Assembly: GCA_900552285.1 (NCBI GenBank)
Contig: URYV01000014.1
Location: 1-17,965 of the forward strand
Length of the DNA: 17,965 nucleotides
Reading direction: 5' to 3'
From: an uncultured Oscillospiraceae bacterium
GTDB lineage: Bacteria; Bacillota; Clostridia; Oscillospirales; Acutalibacteraceae
Shown: positions 1-7,534 of the stretch, in pieces
How the letters are laid out: each line of letters opens with the position of its first letter
Position numbering within the stretch: the stretch's first letter is position 1
Program-made: the position numbers and the translations under genes
The notes under the pieces: generated by a model
The model's database searches: none
Seen by the model: only the letters and a program-made list of their open reading frames with translations
Told to the model about the DNA's origin: nothing

Positions 1-95
1 GAACGGGAGATCCGTCCGCACAGATTATCCGTGGAAATGATGCAGATGGGCAGGTAGAGGAAAGCCTGCAGAATAACAGTGGGAAAAAAGCTGCT

Positions 96-905
96 GTGAT
101 AGCGGATAATACAGTTTCATTGGATGGGGTTGATTTTGTCAGCGTTCCGCTCACCCTTCGCACTGAGACGGAGGAATTTCGCGATGACGCCCGGCTCGAC
201 GTCGACGCGATGGTCTCGACGCTCCGCGCGTCCAAGGGGCGCTCCTACAGCGCTTGCCCGAATGTTGCCGACTGGGAAAAAGCCTTCGGCGAGAGCGGGG
301 ATGTTCTCGCCTTTACGATCACAAGCAGCCTCTCCGGCAGCTACAGCGCCGCGTGCGTGGCGAAGCAAGGCTGCGAGGAACGCGACCCCTCCCGCCGCAT
401 CCGCGTCGTGGATACGCTCTCGGCGGGGCCGGAGACGATGCTGCTGCTGGAAAAGGCAGCCTCCGCGCAGCACGGCGGCGCATCGTTTGACGAAGTGTAC
501 CGCGTTGTGGAGGAGCTGCAACGGCACACGCACCTGCTCTTTTCCTTGGAGTCGATGCACAATCTCGCGCAGAACGGGCGCATCAGCAAGCTCGCGGCGA
601 CGGCGGCGGGCGTGCTTGGCATCCGCGCCGTCGGACAGGCGAGCGCGGAGGGAACGCTCGAGATGCTCGGCAAGTGCCGCGGCGAGAGGAAAACGCAGGA
701 ATTTTTATTGCAGGAGATGGAGCGGCTCGGCTACAAGGGCGGCAGCGTGCGCATCGGGCATTGCGGGAACGCCGCGTTTTCGCTGGAGCTGTATACGGAG
801 CTCCGCCGCCGCTTTCCCGATGCCGATGTGCGGCGGTATCCGCTCAGGGGCCTGTGCAGCTACTATGCCGAGCGCGGCGGCATCATGATGGGCTTCGAGA
901 CATGA
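96..905 (+). CDS. DegV family fatty-acid-binding protein (N-terminus uncertain)
   Basis: The 269-residue product matches the DegV fold, which in Gram-positive bacteria binds a fatty acid and, in some species, hands it to fatty acid kinase (FakB role). Visible family landmarks are the SxCPN segment at residues 51-56, the TITSSLSGSY ligand-pocket motif at 74-83, and NLAQNGRIS at 156-164. The start used is GTG at 96; there is no in-frame ATG, and the frame stays open back to base 3, so the coding region may run off the left edge or have been joined to foreign DNA. Residues 3-8 (ADNTVS) occupy the place of the usual TDSxxxL motif. Bases before about 150 use codons (AAT, ACA, TCA, TTG, ATA) unlike the GC-rich body. 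Family assignment is firm; the N-terminus and the exact ligand are not. The stop overlaps the ATG of the next ORF (ATGA). Confidence 0.85.
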   Translation: MIADNTVSLDGVDFVSVPLTLRTETEEFRDDARLDVDAMVSTLRASKGRSYSACPNVADWEKAFGESGDVLAFTITSSLSGSYSAACVAKQGCEERDPSRRIRVVDTLSAGPETMLLLEKAASAQHGGASFDEVYRVVEELQRHTHLLFSLESMHNLAQNGRISKLAATAAGVLGIRAVGQASAEGTLEMLGKCRGERKTQEFLLQEMERLGYKGGSVRIGHCGNAAFSLELYTELRRRFPDADVRRYPLRGLCSYYAERGGIMMGFET

Positions 906-1117
906 AAAAAGAAGGGAAGGGGCGCGCAGCGGAGCTGCTGCACCTTACGGTGCGCATTTTGACCCTGCCGCCCATCGTCATCGGCGTGACGCTGGCGATG
1001 CTGTACGCGCGGAGCGCAGAGAGGGGCAGCGCAGCACGGCGCTGGTCTACGGAGTCTGGTGAGCGGGGCTGCCGCCTTTGCACAGAGGGTGCGCCCGCGC
1101 CATTTGAACCAAATTGA
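902..1117 (+). CDS. Short ORF with one membrane segment, probably a damaged membrane-protein gene
   Basis: A 71-codon frame starts in the ATGA overlap with the DegV stop, an arrangement typical of translational coupling. Residues 15-36 form one convincing hydrophobic segment (VRILTLPPIVIGVTLAMLYA), followed by an Arg/Ser-rich tail without further structure. That tail looks out of frame: in the +2 frame the DNA reads STALVYGVW followed by a stop, and in the +1 frame it reads VSGAAAFAQ. I infer that the gene once coded for a longer multi-pass membrane protein (a PAP2-type phosphatase is a guess from the N-terminal segment only) and has lost sequence by deletion or frameshift. It could also be a genuine small membrane protein. 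A strong terminator follows at 1126. Confidence 0.4.
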   Translation: MKKEGKGRAAELLHLTVRILTLPPIVIGVTLAMLYARSAERGSAARRWSTESGERGCRLCTEGAPAPFEPN

Positions 1118-1125
1118 TTGCTCCC

Positions 1126-1163
1126 TTTAGGCTGCCGGAGGCTCTTGCCTTCGGCAGCCTAAA
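1126..1163 (+). terminator. Long-stem intrinsic terminator after the DegV unit
   Basis: Arm TTTAGGCTGCCGGAGGC (1126-1142) pairs with GCCTTCGGCAGCCTAAA (1147-1163) around a TCTT loop. This gives 17 pairs with a single G-T wobble. The outer A/T pairs make it usable in both directions; the downstream stretch is only moderately T-rich. Confidence 0.8.
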
Positions 1164-1226
1164 TTCCTGTTTCCCTGCTTGTGCGGCGCGGCACAGGCGG
1201 CGCGGCCAGATGCGGAAAGAGTCTGC

Positions 1227-1255
1227 TTTACAGACGGCGTCTTTTGTGGTATCCT
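1227..1255 (+). promoter_or_regulatory. Sigma-A type promoter of the phosphoketolase gene
   Basis: TTTACA at 1227-1232 and TATCCT at 1250-1255 are separated by exactly 17 bases. The rest of the gap between the terminator and the gene (1164-1342) shows no other gene. It is GC-rich and ends in the strong RBS AAAGGAGG at 1325-1332. Confidence 0.55.
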
Positions 1256-1342
1256 GTCACTGTGAAACCAAGCGGAAGCAAGCTGCCGCGGAGACCTATC
1301 ATCCTTTCGCGGCGGCGCAATGATAAAGGAGGTAAGTATTTT

Positions 1343-1537
1343 ATGTCCGTACTGAAGGCCGCGCGGCTTTCCAAAAAGCCGCCGCTGAACCGGCAGGAGC
1401 TCTGGCAGCTCGACGCCTACTGGCGCGCCGCGAACTACCTGACCGCCTGCCAGCTCTACCTGCTCGATAACCCCCTGCTTGAGCGCCCGCTCAAAAAGAG
1501 CGACCTCAAGCAGACCATCGTCGGCCACTGGGGCACG
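1343..1537 (+). CDS. xfp: Phosphoketolase, N-terminal 65 residues only (cut by a chimeric junction)
   Basis: Phosphoketolase cleaves xylulose 5-phosphate (and often fructose 6-phosphate) with phosphate to acetyl phosphate plus a triose or tetrose phosphate, using thiamine diphosphate. Only the N-terminus is here. Residues 21-65 contain the family signatures LDAYWRAANYL, QLYLLDNPLL and GHWGT; the last would normally continue into the TPG(L/Q)NF motif. After codon 65 the homology stops dead and the frame continues as unrelated residues to a stop at 1613-1615, while another frame becomes FtsZ. The start ATG has an excellent RBS eight bases or so upstream. A normal phosphoketolase is about 800 residues, so over 90 percent is missing. 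The call rests on recognised motifs and is confident despite the truncation. Confidence 0.85.
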
Positions 1538-2280
1538 GCGGAACCGGAACCGGTGCGGCTCCCATCGTTGCTCAGATCGCAAAGGAAATGGATATACTTA
1601 CCGTCGGTATCGTGACCAAGCCATTCTCCTTTGAGGGTAAGCGCCGTATGGAACAGGCCGAGATCGGTATTGCCGCTCTCCGCGAAAACGTCGACAGCCT
1701 CGTTGTTATCCCCAACGAGCGTCTCCAGTATGTTTCCGACACAAAGATCACTCTCACCAACGCTTTCAATATTGCCGACGACGTTCTCCGTCAGGGCGTT
1801 CAGAGTATTTCCGAGCTTATCTCCATTCCCGCGCTTGTCAACCTCGACTTTGCCGATGTTACTGCGGTCATGAAGAATTCCGGCTATGCTCACATGGGCG
1901 TCGGTGTTGCCACCGGCAAGGATAAGGCCGAGGTTGCCGCAAATGCAGCCATCACCTCCAAGCTCATCGAGACCTCTATGAACGGCTCCAAGGGCGTTAT
2001 CATCAATATCACCGGTCCTTCCGACATCGGTCTTGAAGAAGTTACTGCGGCTTCTGCCATCGTTGCCGAGGCGGCCGACGAAAACGCAAACATCATCTGG
2101 GGTGCTCAGATCGACGACAGCCTTGAGGATGAAATCCGCGTCACCGTTATTGCCACCGGTGCTCCCAACGAGAACGACAAGCATCGCAAGAGCAGCGGCG
2201 GAGCCCTCGACGATATTTTCTCGTCCACCGACAATGACGACGATTATTCCGACATTATGGGAATTTTTGATCAGAAATAA
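1537..2280 (+). CDS. ftsZ: Cell division protein FtsZ, C-terminal two thirds (5' end missing)
   Basis: FtsZ is the tubulin-like GTPase that forms the division ring. The frame begins abruptly inside the GTP-binding tubulin signature loop: GGTGTGAAP is at 1537-1563, but the codons before it read Leu-Gly-His instead of the expected Met-Gly-Gly. The rest is canonical: MDILTVGIVTKPFSFEGKRR from 1588, the T7 catalytic loop NLDFADV at 1840-1860, NSGYAHMGVG, and NITGPSDIGLEEV. About 105 N-terminal residues, including the first nucleotide-binding loops, are absent. The first in-frame ATG (1588) is an internal methionine, not a real start. The tail after residue ~215 of this fragment is short, Ser/Asp-rich and ends DIMGIFDQK; I do not see a canonical basic C-terminal peptide. 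A terminator follows directly. Confidence 0.95.
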   Translation, partial: GGTGTGAAPIVAQIAKEMDILTVGIVTKPFSFEGKRRMEQAEIGIAALRENVDSLVVIPNERLQYVSDTKITLTNAFNIADDVLRQGVQSISELISIPALVNLDFADVTAVMKNSGYAHMGVGVATGKDKAEVAANAAITSKLIETSMNGSKGVIINITGPSDIGLEEVTAASAIVAEAADENANIIWGAQIDDSLEDEIRVTVIATGAPNENDKHRKSSGGALDDIFSSTDNDDDYSDIMGIFDQK

Positions 2281-2295
2281 GTTTTGAATTTTTCT

Positions 2296-2326
2296 GCTCC
2301 TCCGTACCCTGTGCGGGGGAGCTTTT
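2296..2326 (+). terminator. Intrinsic terminator of ftsZ
   Basis: GCTCCTCCG (2296-2304) pairs with CGGGGGAGC (2314-2322), one T-G wobble, 9-base loop, followed by TTTT. It separates ftsZ from the TetR gene. Confidence 0.8.
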
Positions 2327-2342
2327 CAATAAGAGGTGAAAC

Positions 2343-2900
2343 ATGGGGAAATTTACTTCAGACGAAATAAAAAAATCATATTTGAAGCTTTTAAATCTGC
2401 GCCCGGTAAACAAAATAACCGTTCGGGATATTGCCGACGACTGCGGAATTAACCGCAACACCTTTTACTATCATTTCGCCGATTTGCCGACCCTTCTCGA
2501 GGATATGATTGAGGAGCAGGCCGAGGAAATAGTCGATAGCTTTCCCACAATCGGAACGGTTGAGCAGGCCTTTGACGTTGCCATGAAATTTGCACTTGAC
2601 AACAAAAAGGCGGCCTATCATATTTACAACTCGGCGAGCAGAGATCTTTTCGACAGGTTTATGATGAAAATGTGCAACTATGTCGTTTCCCGTTATCTCG
2701 ATTCGCTTTTTGCCGAACAAAATGTGTGCGAAAGCGACCGCAGGCTTATTGTGTCGCTTTACGCTTCCGAGTGTTTCGGACTGGTTTACGATTGGCTTTT
2801 AAACGGCATGAAGGGGGACATAAAGGGCGATTTCCTCCGCATATGCGAGCTGCGCCGCGGAATGGTCGAGGAGACCGTTAAACGGTGCAAACATATATAA
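2343..2900 (+). CDS. TetR/AcrR family transcriptional regulator
   Basis: A 185-residue regulator of usual TetR length. Residues 25-47 form the helix-turn-helix (ITVRDIADDCGINRNTFYYHF), with the NTFYYHF recognition-helix pattern typical of the family. The C-terminal part is a helical ligand/dimer domain resembling that of DhaS-type regulators (inferred from general pattern only). The RBS GAGGTG lies 4 bases before the ATG. It sits directly upstream of, and on the same strand as, an MMPL transporter and its secreted partner, separated by a terminator and a promoter carrying a palindrome. The simplest reading is that it represses that export unit in response to a substrate; the ligand is unknown. 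Confidence 0.88.
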   Translation: MGKFTSDEIKKSYLKLLNLRPVNKITVRDIADDCGINRNTFYYHFADLPTLLEDMIEEQAEEIVDSFPTIGTVEQAFDVAMKFALDNKKAAYHIYNSASRDLFDRFMMKMCNYVVSRYLDSLFAEQNVCESDRRLIVSLYASECFGLVYDWLLNGMKGDIKGDFLRICELRRGMVEETVKRCKHI

Positions 2901-2905
2901 TCTTT

Positions 2906-2936
2906 GGGACAGCCGACGGGCTGTCTCTTTTATTTT
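2906..2936 (+). terminator. Intrinsic terminator of the TetR gene
   Basis: GGGACAGCC (2906-2914) pairs with GGCTGTCTC (2919-2927), one G-T wobble, loop GACG, followed by TTTTATTTT. Confidence 0.8.
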
Positions 2937-2996
2937 GTGCAAATTCGCCCCGTTGCCTAAAAATGTGACATGAAATGAAAAGTGCATATTTATTTG

Positions 2997-3017
2997 ATAC
3001 ACCGACGTGTATATAAT
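2997..3017 (+). promoter_or_regulatory. Palindrome overlapping the -10 of the MMPL promoter (candidate TetR operator)
   Basis: ATACAC (2997-3002), CGAC spacer, GTGTAT (3007-3012) form a perfect 6+4+6 inverted repeat whose right end overlaps TATAAT (3012-3017). A good -35 at 17-base spacing is not obvious; TTGATA at 2994 is too close. An intact dyad on the -10 next to a TetR gene is what an operator would look like, but binding is inferred. Confidence 0.5.
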
Positions 3018-3049
3018 GAGAACGAAAAAGATAGAAAAGGGGTCAGTTT

Positions 3050-5128
3050 ATGAAATTAGCACGAGCGGTAGTCAAATTCCGAGTGCCCATTCTTATCATC
3101 ACAGTTCTCTTGATGATACCGTCATTTATCGGAATGGCCGCTACCCGCATAAACTACGACATGTTGACCTATCTGCCGAGTGATATGGATACGGTCAAGG
3201 GGCAGGACATTCTGCTCGACGAGTTCGGAAAGGGTGCGTTCTCATTTATAATCGTTGAGGATATGCCCGAAAAAGACGTGGCGGCCTTAAAGGAGAAAAT
3301 CGAGCAGGTCGACCATGTGGAAACGGCACTTTGGTATGATTCTCTTGCCGACATCTCGGTGCCTATGGAAATTCTTCCCGACGAGGTGTATAACGCCTTC
3401 AACAGTGAAAACTCCACCGTTATCGCAGTTTTCTTTGACAGCTCGACATCTTCCGACGTCACCATGGACGCTATCAGAGAAATCCGTTCGATAACCGGAG
3501 AAAAATGCTTCGTTTCGGGTATGTCGGCCATGGTTACCGACCTTAAGGACCTTTGCGAAAAGGAAGAGCCCATATATGTCGGTATAGCGGTTGTGCTTGC
3601 CTGCGTTGCCATGATGCTTTTCCTCGACGGTTGGCTCATTCCTTTCGTTTTCCTGCTGAGTATCGGTATGATGATCATGCTGAACATGGGAACCAACGTT
3701 ATATTCGGAGAAATTTCCTACATAACAAAGGCGTTGTCTGCGGTGCTTCAGCTCGCCGTCACAATGGACTATTCAATCTTCCTGTGGCACAGCTATAACG
3801 AGCAAAAGGAAAAAATCTCCGACCACAAAGAGGCAATGGCCGTCGCAATTCACGAGACCTTCACCTCGGTGCTTGGAAGCTCGATAACCACGATTGCCGG
3901 CTTTATCGCACTTTGCTTTATGTCCTTTACCCTCGGTTTCGACCTCGGACTTGTTATGGCAAAGGGTGTTCTGCTCGGAGTTATCGGCTGTGTCACCGTT
4001 CTTCCTTCGCTCATTCTTATATTCGACAAGCCTCTTAACAAGACCCGCCACCGTTCGCTTATTCCCGATACCAAGAAAATGGCGACAAAGCTTGTCAAGA
4101 TTTTCCCCGTATTCCTTGTCATATTTGCTCTGCTTATCGTTCCGGCCTATTACGGATACAGCAAGACCAACAGCGAGGTATACTACAACATCGGCGAGTG
4201 CCTGCCCGACGACATGGCATATGTAATCGCCAACACCAAGCTTTCGGAAGAATTTGACATGGCCTCGACCCATATGCTTCTTGTGGACGCGAACACGCCC
4301 GACAAGGACGTCCGTTCCATGATAAAGGAAATGGATAAGGTGGACGGAGTCAAATATGTTCTCGGCATGGAGAGCGTTGTCGGTTCTCTCGTCCCCGAGG
4401 AAATAATTCCCGACAGCATAAAGAGCGTGCTTGAAAGCGACAACTGGAAGTTAATGCTCATAAATTCTCAGTATAAGGTCGCAAGCGACGAGGTTAACAA
4501 TCAGATAACCGAGCTTAACAACATTCTTAAAAAATACGACCCGAACGGAATGCTCATCGGTGAGGCGCCTTGCACCAAGGACATGATAGAAACCACCGAC
4601 CACGACTTCCAGGTTGTTAACGCAGTTTCGATACTTGCCATATTCGTCATAATCGCCGTGGTGGAAAAGAGCATAACACTTCCCTTTATACTCATTGCGG
4701 TTATCGAACTTGCAATATTCATAAACCTCGGCCTTCCTCACTATCTCGGCCAGTCGCTTCCCTTTATCGCGCCAATCTGCATAAGCACGATTCAGCTCGG
4801 CGCAACGGTCGACTATGCAATTCTTATGACCACCCGTTATAAGAGCGAGAGAAGAGCGGGAGCCTCCAAGAAAGACGCCGTCACCACCGCGCTTTACACC
4901 TCCATTCCTTCAATCATAGTCAGCGGTATGGGACTTTTTGCCGCAACCTTCGGTGTGGCCGTCTATTCGGATATTGACATTATAAGCTCCATGTGTATGC
5001 TTATGGCACGAGGCGCAATAATCAGTATGATTCTCGTTATCTTCATTCTGCCGGCGCTGCTCAGACTTTGCGACCCGGTTATAAGAAAAACCACCCTCGG
5101 CATGAAGCCGCAATCCAACCGAATTTGA
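3050..5128 (+). CDS. MMPL/RND family membrane transporter
   Basis: A 692-residue transporter of the MMPL branch of the RND superfamily, expected to use the proton gradient to move lipids or drugs across the cytoplasmic membrane. The architecture is duplicated: TM1 at about 12-32, an extracytoplasmic domain about 35-170, five TMs about 173-326, then TM7 about 351-370, a second outside domain to about 520, and five more TMs to about 672. The two Asp-Tyr pairs that form the proton relay in MmpL proteins are present: D240-Y241 (AVTMDYSIFL) and D588-Y589 (GATVDYAILM). The RBS AAAAGGGG lies before the ATG at 3050. The stop is 17 bases before the ATG of a secreted repeat protein, so the two are almost certainly co-transcribed. 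The substrate cannot be read from the sequence. Confidence 0.92.
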   Translation: MKLARAVVKFRVPILIITVLLMIPSFIGMAATRINYDMLTYLPSDMDTVKGQDILLDEFGKGAFSFIIVEDMPEKDVAALKEKIEQVDHVETALWYDSLADISVPMEILPDEVYNAFNSENSTVIAVFFDSSTSSDVTMDAIREIRSITGEKCFVSGMSAMVTDLKDLCEKEEPIYVGIAVVLACVAMMLFLDGWLIPFVFLLSIGMMIMLNMGTNVIFGEISYITKALSAVLQLAVTMDYSIFLWHSYNEQKEKISDHKEAMAVAIHETFTSVLGSSITTIAGFIALCFMSFTLGFDLGLVMAKGVLLGVIGCVTVLPSLILIFDKPLNKTRHRSLIPDTKKMATKLVKIFPVFLVIFALLIVPAYYGYSKTNSEVYYNIGECLPDDMAYVIANTKLSEEFDMASTHMLLVDANTPDKDVRSMIKEMDKVDGVKYVLGMESVVGSLVPEEIIPDSIKSVLESDNWKLMLINSQYKVASDEVNNQITELNNILKKYDPNGMLIGEAPCTKDMIETTDHDFQVVNAVSILAIFVIIAVVEKSITLPFILIAVIELAIFINLGLPHYLGQSLPFIAPICISTIQLGATVDYAILMTTRYKSERRAGASKKDAVTTALYTSIPSIIVSGMGLFAATFGVAVYSDIDIISSMCMLMARGAIISMILVIFILPALLRLCDPVIRKTTLGMKPQSNRI

Positions 5129-5145
5129 GAAGGAGGAACTTCATT

Positions 5146-7236
5146 ATGAATAAAAAGATGAAAAGTGTGCTTGCTGTGGCGCTGTCCTGCTGCTTTGTGG
5201 GAAGCGGAATTGCCGCAACCGCCCTTGCCGCAAACAACGACAAAAAAGAAGAAACGACCGCCGCTGTGGAAACTGCCGAAACTTCCGACAGCAGCGTAAA
5301 CAGTAAGGACGAAACCGTTTATGTGCTTGCGGGCGCCGACGGTTCGGTTAAAAAAATCATCGTCAGCGATTGGATAAAAAACAGTCTTAATTCAAACACC
5401 ATTGACGACCAAAGCGGTCTTACCGACGTGGAAAACGTCAAGGGCGACGAGACCTACACCATGAACGGCGACAACATGAAGATCTGGGACGCACAGGGCA
5501 ACGATATATATTATCGCGGCAACATCACAAAGGATCTTCCCGTCAACCTTAAGCTCAACTATACTCTCGACGGCAAGGCAATTTCTCCCGACGATCTTGC
5601 CGGAAAGAGCGGTAAGGTTACCATTCGTTACACTTATGAAAACAATCAGTATGAATATGTTGAGATCGACGGACAGCAGCAGAAGATATATGTTACTTTT
5701 GCCATGCTGACCGGACTGCTCCTCGACAGCGACAATTTCAGAAACGTCGAGGTCACCAACGGCAAAATGATAGGCGACGGAGACCGTATGGCCGTTATCG
5801 GAATTGCCTTCCCGGGACTTAAATCCAATCTCGACATTGATTCGGATGAGGTCAACATTCCCGATTATGTGGAAATCACCGCCGATGTCACCGATTTCTC
5901 CCTTACCAACACCGTGACGATAGCCACCAACGAGGTGTTCAACGCAGTTGACACAAGCGAGCTTGACAGCCTTGACGATCTCGGTTCTTCCCTTGATCAG
6001 CTGGGCGACGCCATGAATCAGCTGCTTGACGGTTCTTCGCAGCTTTACGACGGACTTTGCACCCTCCTTGAAAAATCCGGTGAACTTGTTGAAGGCATTG
6101 ACAAGCTTGCCGCAGGCGCCGCACAGCTTAAGGACGGAGCCGCAAATCTCGACAGCGGTGCCGGAACACTCCAAGGTGGACTTTCGACCCTTTCTTCGGG
6201 ACTTTCTCAAATTTCCGCCAACAACGATACCTTGAACGGCGGTTCAAAGCAGGTCTTTGAAACCCTTCTTGCCACCGCAAACAGCCAAATCGCCGCATCG
6301 GGAGTTACCGCCCCCGAGCTTACCATAGACAACTATGCGACCGTTCTTGACAGCCTTGTGGCTTCCATGAGCGAAGAGGCAATTACCAAGCAGGTTACCG
6401 ACACCGTAAGAGCTAACGAGGCACAGGTTCGCGCCGCAGTTACCGCCGCGGTTACCGAGCAGGTGAGACCCAAGGTGGAAGAGGTTGCAAGGGCAAACGT
6501 AAAGGCAGCCGTTGTTTCGGCCGCAACACAGATGACGGTTGAACAGTATGACGCCGCAGTTGCCTCAGGTCAGATCCCCGAGGCTGTTCAGCAGCAGGTA
6601 AACGCCGCGATTGAGGCTCAGATGGCCTCCGACGAGGTTAAGGCTCAGATAGAGGCAGGTCTTGCGGCTCAGATGGCTTCCGATGAAGTCAAGGGCATCA
6701 TTGACACCCAAACCGAGGCTCAGATTCAGGCTCTTATCGCTCAAAATCTTCCCGCTGCGCTTGAAAAGGCAAAGGCCGGCGCACAGAGCCTCTCAAATCT
6801 TAAGGTTCAGCTTGACAGCTATGCCACCTTCTATTACGGACTTAACACCTACACCGAAAAGGTTTCCGAAGCATCAAGCGGCGCAAGTCAGCTTAAGGAC
6901 GGCTCCGATACATTGAAGGCAGGTACCGCACAGCTCAGCGCCGGCGCTGCCGAGCTTTACAACGGAATTCTCACCCTTAAGGACGGCGCTCCCGCACTTG
7001 TCAGCGGAGTGACTCAGCTTCGCGACGGCAGCATGACCCTGTCCGACGGTCTCAAGGCCTTCAAGGAACAGGGCGTTGACAAGCTGACCGACGCTGCAGG
7101 CGGAATTTCCAATCTCATCACCCGCTTCAAGGCGACGGTTGACGTTTCCAAGGATTATAAGACCTTCACCGGACTTTCGAGCGACATGGACGGACAGGTC
7201 AAGTTCATTTACCGCACCGATTCCATCGGCAAATAA
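5146..7236 (+). CDS. Secreted xxxLxxG-repeat and coiled-coil protein, partner of the MMPL transporter
   Basis: A 696-residue exported protein. The start is ATG 5146 with AAGGAGG at 5130-5136; longer in-frame readings lie inside the transporter gene. A signal peptide covers residues 1-29 (basic MNKKMK, hydrophobic core, cleavage near ALA-AN). Residues 55-265 look like beta-rich domains. Residues about 283-360 and 575-640 carry heptads with Leu and Gly (QLxDG, LxxGAAQLKDG), the pattern of the TIGR03057 repeats also seen in YhgE/Pip-type proteins. Residues about 405-545 are an Ala/Gln/Glu-rich coiled coil with a 17-residue tandem repeat (AQMASDEVK at 491 and 508). There is no C-terminal TM, lipobox or LPXTG, so it is predicted to be free outside or held by the transporter. 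Its role as a periplasm-like adaptor or wall-spanning stalk is inference. Confidence 0.85.
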   Translation: MNKKMKSVLAVALSCCFVGSGIAATALAANNDKKEETTAAVETAETSDSSVNSKDETVYVLAGADGSVKKIIVSDWIKNSLNSNTIDDQSGLTDVENVKGDETYTMNGDNMKIWDAQGNDIYYRGNITKDLPVNLKLNYTLDGKAISPDDLAGKSGKVTIRYTYENNQYEYVEIDGQQQKIYVTFAMLTGLLLDSDNFRNVEVTNGKMIGDGDRMAVIGIAFPGLKSNLDIDSDEVNIPDYVEITADVTDFSLTNTVTIATNEVFNAVDTSELDSLDDLGSSLDQLGDAMNQLLDGSSQLYDGLCTLLEKSGELVEGIDKLAAGAAQLKDGAANLDSGAGTLQGGLSTLSSGLSQISANNDTLNGGSKQVFETLLATANSQIAASGVTAPELTIDNYATVLDSLVASMSEEAITKQVTDTVRANEAQVRAAVTAAVTEQVRPKVEEVARANVKAAVVSAATQMTVEQYDAAVASGQIPEAVQQQVNAAIEAQMASDEVKAQIEAGLAAQMASDEVKGIIDTQTEAQIQALIAQNLPAALEKAKAGAQSLSNLKVQLDSYATFYYGLNTYTEKVSEASSGASQLKDGSDTLKAGTAQLSAGAAELYNGILTLKDGAPALVSGVTQLRDGSMTLSDGLKAFKEQGVDKLTDAAGGISNLITRFKATVDVSKDYKTFTGLSSDMDGQVKFIYRTDSIGK

Positions 7237-7252
7237 AGGTTAAATAAACAGC

Positions 7253-7297
7253 AAACTCCCAAAGGAGCCCGACCGGACTTTCTTTGGGAGTTTTTTT
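7253..7297 (+). terminator. Intrinsic terminator of the MMPL unit
   Basis: AAACTCCCAAAG (7253-7264) pairs perfectly with CTTTGGGAGTTT (7282-7293) and runs into seven T residues. Confidence 0.9.
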
Positions 7298-7534
7298 GCA
7301 AAAAAATGCGCGGCGAATGAAAACCAAACGCACGCGCCAAAACAAAAAAGGGAATAGGGTATGAGGGAGTTGTGTAAGTATAATAGCATAAATTACATAA
7401 AATGTAAATAGTCCGAAACGGTTTTTTATCGCAAAATGTCTCATAAAACGACATTTATGTGTGAATTCGGTATGAATTGCAAATAAATTCATATAAATTT
7501 CAAAAATACTATTTATTTTTTATAATAATTGTGA
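7298..7534. other. AT-rich intergenic region with two inverted repeats
   Basis: This is most of a 372-base gap without a gene. It contains TTACAT-AAA-ATGTAA (7393-7407), AAATGTC (7434-7440) with GACATTT (7450-7456), and an isolated TATAAT at 7379-7384. I see no convincing ORF with an RBS. Together with the downstream promoter the gap looks like a regulatory region of hpf, but the repeats are short and AT-rich and could be chance. Confidence 0.35.

Noticed and set aside
124..888. Long overlapping frames on both strands inside the degV gene
   Set aside because: They are Arg/Ala-rich and low-complexity, as expected for shadow frames in GC-rich DNA, and have no RBS or family likeness.
1588..2280. 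A complete 230-residue short FtsZ starting at ATG 1588
   Set aside because: FtsZ residues continue in frame upstream of this ATG to 1537, including the GTP-binding loop, so it is an internal Met of a truncated gene.
3773..4273. 166-codon minus-strand frame within the MMPL gene
   Set aside because: It is a shadow of the strongly supported transporter and lacks any start context.
4993..5145. N-terminal extension of the secreted repeat protein into the transporter gene
   Set aside because: It overlaps coding DNA of the transporter in another frame, while ATG 5146 has a perfect AAGGAGG and begins a proper signal peptide.
6050..7100. Short repeated DNA words in the secreted-protein gene as a possible CRISPR-like or minisatellite array
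   Set aside because: The repeats follow the protein heptads, are in frame, differ in third positions and have no constant spacer length.
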